Positions 17,843 to 26,120 of a stretch of DNA of 64,000 nt are shown here, piece by piece. The notes beneath the pieces are model-generated. The model did no database searches, was not told where the DNA came from, and saw only the letters and a program-made list of their open reading frames with translations. How positions within the stretch are numbered: position 1 is the stretch's first letter; the number at the start of each line of letters is the position of its first letter. Made by a program: the position numbers and the translations under genes. Location of the stretch: NCBI RefSeq assembly GCF_000687875.1, contig NZ_JHYG01000002.1:186001-250000 (forward strand), given 5' to 3'. The stretch comes from Acidocella facilis ATCC 35904. Its GTDB lineage: Bacteria > Pseudomonadota > Alphaproteobacteria > Acetobacterales > Acetobacteraceae.

Positions 17843-18490
17843 ATGGAGCGCCGCGTGAACATCCAGTTGAAAGCCGCCAAGGCCGCGAAACGCAAGCAGA
17901 GCCTGGTCCGCCCGACGCGGGAACAGGCCGAGGAGGCGGTGCGGACCTTGCTGCTCTGGGCCGGGGACGATCCGACCCGCGAAGGGCTGCTGGATACCCC
18001 CAAGCGCGTCGCCAAATCCTATGCGGAGTTCTTCAAGGGCTATGAGGAGGACCCGGCCGAGATCCTCTCGCGCACCTTCGAGGAAACCGAGGGCTATGAC
18101 GAGATGATCCTGCTGCGGGATATCCGGCTGGAGAGCCATTGCGAGCATCACATGGTGCCGATTACCGGCAAGGCGCATGTCGCCTATCTGCCGGGCAAGC
18201 GCGTGGTGGGGATTTCAAAGCTCGCCCGTGTCGTGGATGCCTATGCCAAGCGCCTGCAGATTCAGGAAAAACTCACCGCGCAGATCGCCAATACCATCCA
18301 GGAGGTGCTGCAGCCGCGCGGCGTGGCGGTGGTGATCGAAGCGAATCACCAATGCATCTCCACCCGCGGCGTGCACAAGCCTGGGGTCTCGATGATCACC
18401 AGCCATATGGTGGGCGAATTCCGCGACAACCCCTCGACCCGGCGGGAATTTCTGGCCATGATCCAAACCCGGAGTTGCACCGGGGAGTAG
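17843..18490 (+). CDS. folE: GTP cyclohydrolase I (type I)
   Basis: 215 residues. Signatures: [15 protein letters not shown], the zinc/catalytic [19 protein letters not shown] (Cys and two His), [40 protein letters not shown] and the C-terminal TRREFLAMI. It makes 7,8-dihydroneopterin triphosphate from GTP, the entry to folate and also to queuosine precursors. The ATG at 17843 has no clear ribosome-binding site; a GTG at 17855 is preceded by GGAG and may be the true start (211 residues). A nucleoside deaminase begins 7 bp after its stop. Confidence 0.96.
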   Translation: MERRVNIQLKAAKAAKRKQSLVRPTREQAEEAVRTLLLWAGDDPTREGLLDTPKRVAKSYAEFFKGYEEDPAEILSRTFEETEGYDEMILLRDIRLESHCEHHMVPITGKAHVAYLPGKRVVGISKLARVVDAYAKRLQIQEKLTAQIANTIQEVLQPRGVAVVIEANHQCISTRGVHKPGVSMITSHMVGEFRDNPSTRREFLAMIQTRSCTGE

Positions 18491-18497
18491 CATACGC

Positions 18498-18977
18498 ATG
18501 AGCCAGCACGAGCCTTTCATGAAACGCGCCATCGCCCTGGCGCGCCAGGGTGTGGCCGGTGGTCATGGCGGCCCGTTCGGCGCCGTGATCGTGCGCGATG
18601 GCAAGATCATCGGCGAAGGGCATAATCGCGTGCTCTCCTCGATCGACCCCACCGCTCATGCCGAGGTGACGGCGATCCGCGATGCGGCGAAGAAGGAAGG
18701 CCAGTTCGACCTCTCCGGCACCGAGATCTACGTGAACGGCCAGCCTTGCCCGATGTGCATGTCGGCGATTTTCTGGGCCCGGATCGGCAAGGTGTATTAT
18801 GCCTGCGCCCCGGCGGATGCCGAGGCGATCGGCTTTGACGACCAGGAATTTTACCGCCAGCTCGCCAAGCCCGAGGGCGAGCGTGACACGCCGGCCATCC
18901 AGCTCACGGAATTCCTCGAAGAGGCGCGGGATTCCTACCAGGACTGGATCCGGCGCGAGGCGCGCATCCCTTACTGA
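18498..18977 (+). CDS. Nucleoside deaminase, guanine deaminase-like
   Basis: 159 residues of the cytidine-deaminase fold: HAE zinc/proton-shuttle motif (TAHAEVTAIR) and PCPMC zinc motif (NGQPCPMCMSAIFW). The FGAVIVRDGKIIGEGHN start and the long C-terminal tail ending RREARIPY resemble GuaD-type guanine deaminases more than TadA. Guanine to xanthine deamination is the likely reaction, but related enzymes act on other bases. Its GGGGAG ribosome-binding site lies over the end of folE, so the two are almost certainly co-transcribed. Confidence 0.8.
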   Translation: MSQHEPFMKRAIALARQGVAGGHGGPFGAVIVRDGKIIGEGHNRVLSSIDPTAHAEVTAIRDAAKKEGQFDLSGTEIYVNGQPCPMCMSAIFWARIGKVYYACAPADAEAIGFDDQEFYRQLAKPEGERDTPAIQLTEFLEEARDSYQDWIRREARIPY

Positions 18978-19058
18978 TTGCTGCCATTCGGTACAGGGGC
19001 TGGCGATTTCGGGCCTGCAGGCGTAAGCCCTTTGCGCCAAGTCTGAAGGAGTATCCTT

Positions 19059-20150
19059 GTGCCGAGCGACACGACCCGCTTGAACGCCACAGCCTTTTCC
19101 AACATCCGCCCGCAAGGCGGGGCTGGTGGCCTAGCCAACCGAAAACTTGTATCCAGCTGGCTGTTCCTGCTCGCCTTCATGATCTGGGTGATGGTCGGCA
19201 TTGGCGGTTATACGCGTGATTCCGGCTCCGGCCTGTCGATCATGAAATGGGAGCCGATCATCGGCGTGCTGCCGCCCTTGAGCCAGGATGCCTGGAACAA
19301 GATTTTCGCGCTGTACAAGACCATCCCGCAATATCAGCTCCAGCATCAGGGCATGGGGCTGGCCGGGTTCAAGCAGCTGTTCTGGCCGGAATATATTCAC
19401 CGCCTCTGGGGAAGGCTGATGGGGGCGGTGCTGCTGCTGCCGCTGATCGTCTTCGCGCTCACCGGGCGGGTGGAGAAGCGGCTGGTGCCCTGGCTGGTAC
19501 TGCTGTTCCTGCTCGGCGGGCTGCAGGGTTTCATCGGCTGGTTCATGGTCTCCTCCGGCTTCCGGGCGGACAGTATCGCAGTGGAAGGCTGGCGGCTTTC
19601 GCTGCATTTCTTCGGGGCGATGTTCCTGTTTTGCGCGGTGCTGTGGACGGCCCTGGTCATCCGCCATCCCGAACCCGCCCGGTATGAGGGGCTGAAGGGC
19701 TTGCGCGGCCATACCATCGGCGCGCTGGTGCTGCTGCTGCTGGCGATGTGGGGCGGCACCATGGTCTCCGGCATTCACGGCATCGCCGATTTCAGCCTGA
19801 AGGATCATATCGGCACCGGCCAGCCGCCGGCCGGCTGGCCGATGACCGGGGTGCTGAACTCCGCCGGGGCGATCATTTTCGGCCATCAGCTGCTGGCGGT
19901 GCTGGCGGCTCTGGGCATCCTCACCCTTACTGTGCGCGCCTTGCGCAGCGAGCTGCCCGGCCCGGTGCGTGATGGCGCGCTGATCGTCGGCGGGCTGGTC
20001 ATTTTGCAATTCATCCTGGGTGTGACCGCTCTGGTCTCCGGCCGCTACGATATCGGCGTGGCGCACCAGATGAACGCGGTGCTGCTGCTGGGCGGCATGC
20101 TGTTCATCGTCTTCACCCTGCGCGGGGCGACTCGCCGCAAGAGGGGGTGA
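19059..20150 (+). CDS. Heme A synthase, COX15/CtaA family, canonical copy
   Basis: 363 residues, GTG start with AAGGAG seven bases upstream. About eight membrane helices in two similar halves. All four conserved histidines of the family are present: EYIHRLWGRL (His114), LSLHFFGA (His183), IFGHQLLAVL (His276) and GVAHQMNAVL (His336), with GGYTRDSGSGLS and the LLFLLGGLQGFIGWFMV motif. It oxidises heme O to heme A in the inner membrane for aa3-type oxidase. The next gene, one base after its stop, is a divergent paralogue. Confidence 0.92.
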   Translation: MPSDTTRLNATAFSNIRPQGGAGGLANRKLVSSWLFLLAFMIWVMVGIGGYTRDSGSGLSIMKWEPIIGVLPPLSQDAWNKIFALYKTIPQYQLQHQGMGLAGFKQLFWPEYIHRLWGRLMGAVLLLPLIVFALTGRVEKRLVPWLVLLFLLGGLQGFIGWFMVSSGFRADSIAVEGWRLSLHFFGAMFLFCAVLWTALVIRHPEPARYEGLKGLRGHTIGALVLLLLAMWGGTMVSGIHGIADFSLKDHIGTGQPPAGWPMTGVLNSAGAIIFGHQLLAVLAALGILTLTVRALRSELPGPVRDGALIVGGLVILQFILGVTALVSGRYDIGVAHQMNAVLLLGGMLFIVFTLRGATRRKRG

Positions 20151-20151
20151 G

Positions 20152-21198
20152 ATGAGGCAGGACCGCGCCGTCGGCACCTGGCTGTTGCTGCTGGCCGGCA
20201 TGGTCTTTGGCATGGTGGTCGGCGGCGGGCATGCGCGCACCATCGGGGCGGGGTTCACCATCCAGGTCTGGCGGCCTTTCACCGGCTTCATCCCGCCTTT
20301 GAACGCGGCGGACTGGAACCAGCTTTACGGGCTGTATCAGTACACCGCGCAATATCAGGCGCAGCCGATCGACATGGCGCAGTACAAGGCCTTGTTCTGG
20401 CCGATGTTCCTGGATCGCTGCTGGGGCCGGCTGATGGCCTGCGTGTTTCTGCTGCCCTTCGGCTATTTCCTCTTAAAGGGCCGCATTCAGCGCAAGCTGG
20501 CGCTGTGGCTGGGCTTCATCTTCCTGCTCGGCGCGGGCCAGGCGACCTATGGCTGGTACATGGTGCAGACCGGGATGTATCCCGGTGTGGTTTCACCGCC
20601 ACCGGAATGGGCGGCGCCGCATCTGCTCTCCGCCATGCTGATCCTGCTCCTGCTGATCTGGACCGGCATGAGCCTGCGGGCTCCGGAGCCGGTGCGGCTG
20701 GACGGTGCGGGCAGCTTGCGTGGGCTGGCCAGCGCCTCGGTGCTGCTGATCTGGATCACCATGGGCTTCGGCGCACTGGTGGCGACCTCAGGTGCCCTGC
20801 ATGTTTATAACTCCTTCCCGACCATGGATGGCGCCTGGACGCCGCCGGGCGCCTTCGCCCAGGACCCGCTCTGGAGCAATTTCGTCACCAACAAGGGCAC
20901 GGTGCAGTTCTGCCACCGGCTGCTGGCGACGGTCACGGCGCTGACCGTGCTGACCACCGCCGTGATGGGGCTGCGCCGCCGGCTGCCGCCGGCGCTGCGG
21001 GATATTTTTCTGCTGCTCGCCTTGTTGGTGGCGTTGCAATATGTGCTGGGCATGGCCACGCTTGTGCTTGGCAATAATGAGCTCGGCTTTGTGCACGAGC
21101 TGAATGCCGTGCTGCTGTTCGCCACCGCCATCGCCGCCCGCCACGGGCTACGCGGCGCGGTGGCCGCCCCTGTTGGGGCGCTGGCGGCGGCGGAATAG
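20152..21198 (+). CDS. COX15/CtaA paralogue lacking one conserved histidine
   Basis: 348 residues, eight predicted membrane helices, clearly homologous to the preceding COX15 along its length (compare WRPFTGFIPPL with WEPIIGVLPPL, and LGAGQATYGWYMVQTG with LGGLQGFIGWFMVSSG). Three heme-region histidines are kept: APHLLSAM (His157), FCHRLLATV (His255) and FVHELNAVLL (His315). The first is replaced: MFLDRCWGR has Asp88 where the neighbour has EYIHRLWGR. The usual TRxxxSGLS motif is also changed (HARTIGAGFT). With a 1-bp gap to the first copy it must be co-expressed. It may be a partner subunit, a heme carrier or an enzyme with altered chemistry. Confidence 0.85.
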   Translation: MRQDRAVGTWLLLLAGMVFGMVVGGGHARTIGAGFTIQVWRPFTGFIPPLNAADWNQLYGLYQYTAQYQAQPIDMAQYKALFWPMFLDRCWGRLMACVFLLPFGYFLLKGRIQRKLALWLGFIFLLGAGQATYGWYMVQTGMYPGVVSPPPEWAAPHLLSAMLILLLLIWTGMSLRAPEPVRLDGAGSLRGLASASVLLIWITMGFGALVATSGALHVYNSFPTMDGAWTPPGAFAQDPLWSNFVTNKGTVQFCHRLLATVTALTVLTTAVMGLRRRLPPALRDIFLLLALLVALQYVLGMATLVLGNNELGFVHELNAVLLFATAIAARHGLRGAVAAPVGALAAAE

Positions 21199-21209
21199 GA
21201 GTTTGAGAG

Positions 21210-22646
21210 ATGAGTGACGCGCTGACCAAGGCGGATGAATTCTTCCACGGCCCGCAAGGGCTGGATCTGGCGGATGCTGCCAAGCACATCGCCACCGCGC
21301 TCGACGGGGCGGATGATGGCGAGCTGTTCCTGGAATACCGGGAGTCAGAGTCCATCTCGCTCGATGATGGCCGCATCCGTGCCGCCTCCTTTGATACGCG
21401 CCGGGGCTTTGGCCTGCGCGCGGTGCTGGGCGAGGCCGCCTATTACGCCCATGCCGGGGATATTTCCGCCGCCGCCTTGGGCCGCGCGGCGCAGACCATC
21501 CGCGCCGCCAAGGCGATGGAGCAATCGGTGACGGCCGGCGAGCCCGCCGCCGCCGGGGCGCCGCTTTATGTCGGCGTGAACCCGCTGGGCGAGGCGCCGT
21601 TCGCGGACCGCGCGGCGTTGCTCAAGCAGATTGACGATTTCGCCCGTGGGGCCGACCCCCGCGTGGTGCAGGTGATGGCGAGCATCGCCGGTGAGTGGCA
21701 GGTGATCGAGATCGTCCGCGCCGGCGGGGCGCGGGTGGCGGATATCCGCCCGCTGGTGCGGCTGAATATCTCCGTGGTGCTGGAAGAGAACGGCAAGCGT
21801 GAATCCGGCAGCCATGGCGCGGGCGGGCGCTCGGGCTATGGCGCCTATATCGACCCGAATTTCTGGCAGAATGCGGTGCGCGAGGCGATCCGCCAGGCTG
21901 AGGTCAATCTCGGCGCGGTGGCGGCCCCCGCCGGCGAGATGCCGGTGGTGCTGGGGCCGGGCTGGCCGGGCATTCTGCTGCATGAGGCCATCGGCCACGG
22001 GCTGGAAGGCGATTTCAACCGCAAGCAGACCTCCGCCTTTGCCGGGCTGCTGGGCAGCCGCATCGCCGCCCCGGGTGTGACCGTGGTGGATGACGGCACC
22101 ATCCCCAACCGCCGCGGCTCGCTGACCATCGATGATGAAGGCACGCCGACCAGCCGCACGGTGCTGATCGAGGATGGGATTCTGACCGGCTTCATCCAGG
22201 ACCGGCAGAATGCCCGGCTGATGAATATGCGCGCCACCGGCAATGGCCGCCGCCAGAGCTACGCCCACGCGCCGATGCCGCGCATGACCAACACCATCAT
22301 GCAAGGCGGGCAGGATAAGAAGGAGGATATGATCGCCTCCGTGAAGCGCGGGCTTTATGCGGTGAATTTCGGCGGCGGGCAGGTGGATATCACCTCCGGC
22401 AAGTTCGTGTTCTCCGCCTCCGAGGCTTATCTGATCGAGGATGGCAAGGTGACGTCGCCGGTGAAGGGGGCGACGCTGATCGGCAACGGGCCGGATGCGC
22501 TGACCAAGGTGGAGATGATTGGCGATGATCCGGCGCTCGACCCTGGCATTGGCACCTGCGGCAAGAACGGCCAGGGCGTGCCGGTGGGGGTGGGGCAGCC
22601 GACAATCAAGCTGTCGGGGCTGACCATCGGCGGAACCGCGGCGTAA
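21210..22646 (+). CDS. tldD: Metalloprotease TldD
   Basis: 478 residues, the usual TldD length. The zinc motif HEAIGHGLEGD (HExxxH) is present, together with GFGLRAVLGEAAYYAHAGDIS, GTPTSRTVLIEDGILTGFIQD, and the C-terminal CGKNGQGVPVGVGQPTIKLSGLTIGG. TldD with TldE forms a heterodimeric protease that trims unfolded peptides; tldE is not in this window. AGGAG precedes the ATG at 21210, eleven bases after the COX15 paralogue, so the three probably form an operon. Confidence 0.95.
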   Translation: MSDALTKADEFFHGPQGLDLADAAKHIATALDGADDGELFLEYRESESISLDDGRIRAASFDTRRGFGLRAVLGEAAYYAHAGDISAAALGRAAQTIRAAKAMEQSVTAGEPAAAGAPLYVGVNPLGEAPFADRAALLKQIDDFARGADPRVVQVMASIAGEWQVIEIVRAGGARVADIRPLVRLNISVVLEENGKRESGSHGAGGRSGYGAYIDPNFWQNAVREAIRQAEVNLGAVAAPAGEMPVVLGPGWPGILLHEAIGHGLEGDFNRKQTSAFAGLLGSRIAAPGVTVVDDGTIPNRRGSLTIDDEGTPTSRTVLIEDGILTGFIQDRQNARLMNMRATGNGRRQSYAHAPMPRMTNTIMQGGQDKKEDMIASVKRGLYAVNFGGGQVDITSGKFVFSASEAYLIEDGKVTSPVKGATLIGNGPDALTKVEMIGDDPALDPGIGTCGKNGQGVPVGVGQPTIKLSGLTIGGTAA

Positions 22647-22783
22647 ATAAAAGTTTTTGGGGTGCAGCCCTTTTTTCAAAAAGGGCTGCAAAACGTTTGG
22701 GGCGTTGGCACTTGCGTTGCCAACGCCCCAAACGTTTGTGGGGTGTTTTTGAAAAAACACCCCACACCCCCAAAAACTTTTAT
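22647..22783. repeat. Family II structured repeat, two units head to head
   Basis: 137 bp between convergent tldD and ilvH. The ends are exact inverted copies, ATAAAAGTTTTTGGGG (22647-22662) and CCCCAAAAACTTTTAT (22768-22783). Each unit holds a long hairpin with a TTTTT/AAAAA core but a different base: TGCAGCCC...GGGCTGCA (22663-22690) and TGGGGTG...CACCCCA (22739-22764). The centre is the shared AACGTTTGGGGCGTTGGCA (22692-22710) in inverted orientation, forming a third arm with 22718-22736. The same architecture with a third stem sequence is found at 13306-13373. A bidirectional terminator role is likely; repeat origin is inferred. Confidence 0.85.
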
Positions 22784-22786
22784 GAC

Positions 22787-23296
22787 TTAAGAAATCGTCG
22801 TAGTCCCGCGCGCAATCGCCGCCACGCCCGTGCGCGACACTTCCGCCAGACCCAGCGGGCGCATCAGCTCCAGAAACGCATCCAGCTTGTCCGTCGCCCC
22901 GGTGAGTTCAAACGTAAAGCTCTCCGTCGTCGCGTCGATCACGCGCGCCCGGAACGCATCCGCCAGGCGCAGCGCCTCGGCCCGCTTCTCGCCCGTGCCC
23001 AGCACCTTGATCAGCGCCAGCTCGCGCGCCAGATGCGGCCCTTCGGACAGATCCAGCACTTTATAAACCGGCACCAGCCGGTCCAGCTGCGCCTTGATCT
23101 GCTCGATCACCATCGCCGTGCCGCGCGTCACCACGGTGATGCGGCTCTTCGAGCCGTCCCGCTCCACCGGTGCCACGGTGAGGTTGTCGATATTATAGCC
23201 ACGGCCGGAAAACAGCCCGATGACGCGCGCCAGCACGCCGGATTCATTCTCCACCAGAACCGAGATGGTGGCGGAGCGCAAATTCGTTTCAGACAT
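22787..23296 (-). CDS. ilvH: Acetolactate synthase, small regulatory subunit
   Basis: 169 residues, normal for IlvH/IlvN. The N-terminal ACT domain is clear (ISVLVENESGVLARVIGLFSGRGYNIDNLTVAPVE) and the C-terminal domain ends in EVSRTGVAAIARG. It binds valine and controls the large subunit in branched-chain amino acid synthesis. Its start codon shares bases with the ilvB stop (TGATG), so translation is coupled to ilvB. Confidence 0.95.
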   Translation of the reverse strand: MSETNLRSATISVLVENESGVLARVIGLFSGRGYNIDNLTVAPVERDGSKSRITVVTRGTAMVIEQIKAQLDRLVPVYKVLDLSEGPHLARELALIKVLGTGEKRAEALRLADAFRARVIDATTESFTFELTGATDKLDAFLELMRPLGLAEVSRTGVAAIARGTTTIS

Positions 23297-25089
23297 CAGA
23301 CCAGCGCCATCCCTTCATTGGTAACCGCCGGGCCTTCATCCTTATGCTCCGGCCCCAGCAGCATTTCATTATGCGCCGCACCGGAGGGGATCATCGGGAA
23401 GACGTTCTCCTTCTGGTCGACACAGATATCGGCGATCACCGGCTTGTCGATCGCGATCATCTCCGCGATCACCCGGTCCAGATCATCCACGCTCTCGGCG
23501 CGCAGCCCCACACCATGGAAGCTCTCCGCCAGCTTCACGAAATCCGGCAGGGCTTCGGAATAGCTCTGCGAATAGCGGCTGCCATGCAGCAGTTCCTGCC
23601 ACTGGCGCACCATGCCCATATATTGGTTGTTGAGGATGAAGATCTTCACCGGCAGCCGGTACTGCGCCAGCGTGCCCATCTCCTGAATATTCATCAGGAT
23701 GCTGGCCTCGCCGGCAATGTCGATCACCAGCGCGTCCGGGTGCGCCACCTGCACGCCCATCGCGGCGGGCAGGCCGTAGCCCATGGTGCCAAGCCCGCCA
23801 GAGGTCATCCAGCGGTTCGGCTTCTCGAACTTGAAATGCTGGGCCGCCCACATCTGGTGCTGGCCGACCTCGGTGGTGATGTAGGTCTCGCGCCCGCGTG
23901 TGGCCTGGTAGAGCCGCTCGATCGCGTATTGCGGCTTGATGATGCTACCCTTGTCGCGCGGCTGGGTGAAGCGCAGCGAGTTCTTGCTGCGCCAGACATC
24001 GATCTGCGCCCACCAGTTCGCCAGCGCGGCCTTGTCGGTCTTGGTGCTGTCCTGCTTCCAGGCGGCGATCAGCGCCTTCAGCGTCGCCAGCGCATCACCG
24101 ATAATGGCTACATCCACCTGCACCGTCTTGTTGACATTGGCGGGGTCGATATCGGCGTGGATTTTCTTCGAGTTCGGCGAGAAGGCGTTGAGCCGGCCGG
24201 TGACGCGGTCATCGAAGCGGGCGCCGAGATTCAGCATCACGTCGCAGCCATGCATGGCGAGGTTCGCCTCGTAGGTGCCGTGCATGCCCAGCATGCCGAG
24301 GAAGAGCGGATCAGACGCCGGGAAGGCGCCGAGGCCCATCAGCGTGTTGGTGATCGGGAAGCCGGTGAGGCGGGTGAACTCGGTGAGCAGGCGCGAGGCC
24401 TCCGGCCCGGCATTGATGACCCCGCCGCCGGCATAGATCACCGGGCGCTCGGCGCGCTTGAGCAGCGCCACCGCTTCGGCGATGCGGCGCGGGTCCGGCG
24501 CGGTCTGCGGGCGGTAGGAGCGATGCACGGGCTGGGCCGCCGGCTCCTCATAGGGCGCCGGGGCGATCAGAATATCCTTCGGCAGATCGATCAGCACCGG
24601 GCCGGGGCGGCCGGTGCGCGCCACCAGGAAGGCCTCATGCACGACCCGCACCAGATCTCCGGACTGCTTGACCAGGTAATTATGCTTGGTCGCCGGGCGG
24701 GTGATGCCGGTGGTGTCCGCCTCCTGGAAGGCGTCATTGCCGATGAGATGTGTGGGCACCTGGCCGCACAGGCAGACCAGCGGGATGCTGTCCATCAGCG
24801 CGTCGACCAGACCGGTGACGGCGTTGGTGGCACCAGGGCCGGAGGTGACCAGCACGCAGCCGACCTTGCCGGTGGAGCGGGCATAGCCCTCCGCCGCATG
24901 CACCGCCGCCTGCTCATGGCGCACCAGGATGTGACGGATCTCGTTCTGCTGGAAAATCGCGTCGTAAATCGGCAATACGGCGCCGCCGGGATAGCCGAAA
25001 ATCACATCCACGCCCTGCGCCTTGAGCGCCCGGAGCAGGGCTTCCGCGCCGGAATTCATCAGCTCGGGTGCTGTGTTCGTGTGATCCAT
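23296..25089 (-). CDS. ilvB: Acetolactate synthase, large catalytic subunit
   Basis: 597 residues from ATG 25089; a GTG six codons upstream is an alternative. A thiamine-diphosphate enzyme: N-terminal domain with VDVIFGYPGGAVLPIYDAIF and the catalytic Glu region (RHEQAAVHAAEGYARSTG), a central FAD/nucleotide domain, and the C-terminal TPP motif GLGTMGYGLPAAMG...DIAGEASILMN...NNQYMGMVRQW. It condenses pyruvate with pyruvate or 2-ketobutyrate, the first common step to valine, leucine and isoleucine. It is the first gene of an ilvB-ilvH unit with about 60 bp to the end of miaA and no visible leader peptide. Confidence 0.96.
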   Translation of the reverse strand: MDHTNTAPELMNSGAEALLRALKAQGVDVIFGYPGGAVLPIYDAIFQQNEIRHILVRHEQAAVHAAEGYARSTGKVGCVLVTSGPGATNAVTGLVDALMDSIPLVCLCGQVPTHLIGNDAFQEADTTGITRPATKHNYLVKQSGDLVRVVHEAFLVARTGRPGPVLIDLPKDILIAPAPYEEPAAQPVHRSYRPQTAPDPRRIAEAVALLKRAERPVIYAGGGVINAGPEASRLLTEFTRLTGFPITNTLMGLGAFPASDPLFLGMLGMHGTYEANLAMHGCDVMLNLGARFDDRVTGRLNAFSPNSKKIHADIDPANVNKTVQVDVAIIGDALATLKALIAAWKQDSTKTDKAALANWWAQIDVWRSKNSLRFTQPRDKGSIIKPQYAIERLYQATRGRETYITTEVGQHQMWAAQHFKFEKPNRWMTSGGLGTMGYGLPAAMGVQVAHPDALVIDIAGEASILMNIQEMGTLAQYRLPVKIFILNNQYMGMVRQWQELLHGSRYSQSYSEALPDFVKLAESFHGVGLRAESVDDLDRVIAEMIAIDKPVIADICVDQKENVFPMIPSGAAHNEMLLGPEHKDEGPAVTNEGMALV

Positions 25090-25151
25090 GCTAAACCTGC
25101 CATTCACGTCGGGAGTATTTCATGTTCCGGTACAGCGGCGGGATGCGAAGG

Positions 25152-26120
25152 TCAACCGGGGCTGTTCAGGAAGTTTCGTAAATCAGCGATATTTCTTTCC
25201 GAAAATTGCGTGTGGCTGCCAATTCTTGAATGAATTATTTGCATGCCTGTTGTGCCGACAAGCTTCTGATGCCGAAACCAGGTCATCTGCCGCTTGGTAT
25301 ATTGGAAGGTGGCGAGGCAGGCGCGGGTTTTCGCCTCCTCCAGGCTGATCTCCCCGCGCAGATGCGCCGCCAGCTCCGGCATGCCATGGGCGCGCAGCAG
25401 CGGGGCGTCGGGCGGCAGGCCCAGCGCCAGCAGTGCCCGCGCCTCCTCCAGCGCGCCGCCCGCCAGCATGGCGGTGAAACGGGTTTCGATCGCGGCTTTC
25501 AGATCCGGGCGCGGCGGGTCGAGCAGGATCATTTTCAAATCCCAGCCTTGCAGCCGGTCGGTCGGCTGCGCCTGCCAGTAGGTGATGCCCTTGCCGGTGC
25601 CGATCAGCACCTCATAGGCCCGGGCGATGCGCTGGCTGTCGCCTGGCTTCAGCTTCGCGGCGGTCGGTGCATCCAGCTTCGCATGCAAAGCTTCCGGGCC
25701 GATTTGCGCCAGCAGCGCCCTGGCCTCGGCCCGGGCCGTCTCGCCAGGGTCCGGAATATCGGCGATGCCCTTCACGAGAGCCGAAAAATACATGCCGGTG
25801 CCACCGCAGAGGATGGGATAATCCGCAGCCGCCATCTCTGCTTTCGCCGCCTCGCGCCACCAGGCGGCATTGGCCGGTTCATGCGCCGCGCGCACGCCGT
25901 AGAGCCGGTGCGGGGCCTGGGCTTCGTCGGCCTCCGAGGGGCGGGCGGTGAGCAGGCGCAGCTCGCGGTAGCATTGCATCGCATCGGCATTGATGATGCT
26001 GCCGCCCATCTCGGCGGCCAGAGCCAGGGCCAAGGCGGATTTGCCGCTCGCCGTCGGCCCAGCCAGGATCAACCCCCGCCGTTGCCCTAAGCCGTTCTCT
26101 GCCCTATCCGTCGCGTCCAT
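25152..26120 (-). CDS. miaA: tRNA dimethylallyltransferase
   Basis: 322 residues from ATG 26120. P-loop LILAGPTASGKSALALALA (near residue 18), INADAMQCYRELRLLTARPS, the substrate-region PILCGGTGMYFSALVKGI and the C-terminal RACLATFQYTKRQMTWFRHQ. It isopentenylates A37 of tRNAs reading UNN codons. The start chosen has no leader of its own: its ATG shares two bases with the divergent serB ATG inside CCATGA. An internal TTG just before the P-loop could start a shorter protein. Confidence 0.94.
   Translation of the reverse strand: MDATDRAENGLGQRRGLILAGPTASGKSALALALAAEMGGSIINADAMQCYRELRLLTARPSEADEAQAPHRLYGVRAAHEPANAAWWREAAKAEMAAADYPILCGGTGMYFSALVKGIADIPDPGETARAEARALLAQIGPEALHAKLDAPTAAKLKPGDSQRIARAYEVLIGTGKGITYWQAQPTDRLQGWDLKMILLDPPRPDLKAAIETRFTAMLAGGALEEARALLALGLPPDAPLLRAHGMPELAAHLRGEISLEEAKTRACLATFQYTKRQMTWFRHQKLVGTTGMQIIHSRIGSHTQFSERNIADLRNFLNSPG

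Noticed and set aside
23344-25233. 629-residue open frame antisense to ilvB
   Set aside because: ilvB and ilvH are unmistakable and coupled on the minus strand; the plus frame is Arg/His-rich shadow sequence.
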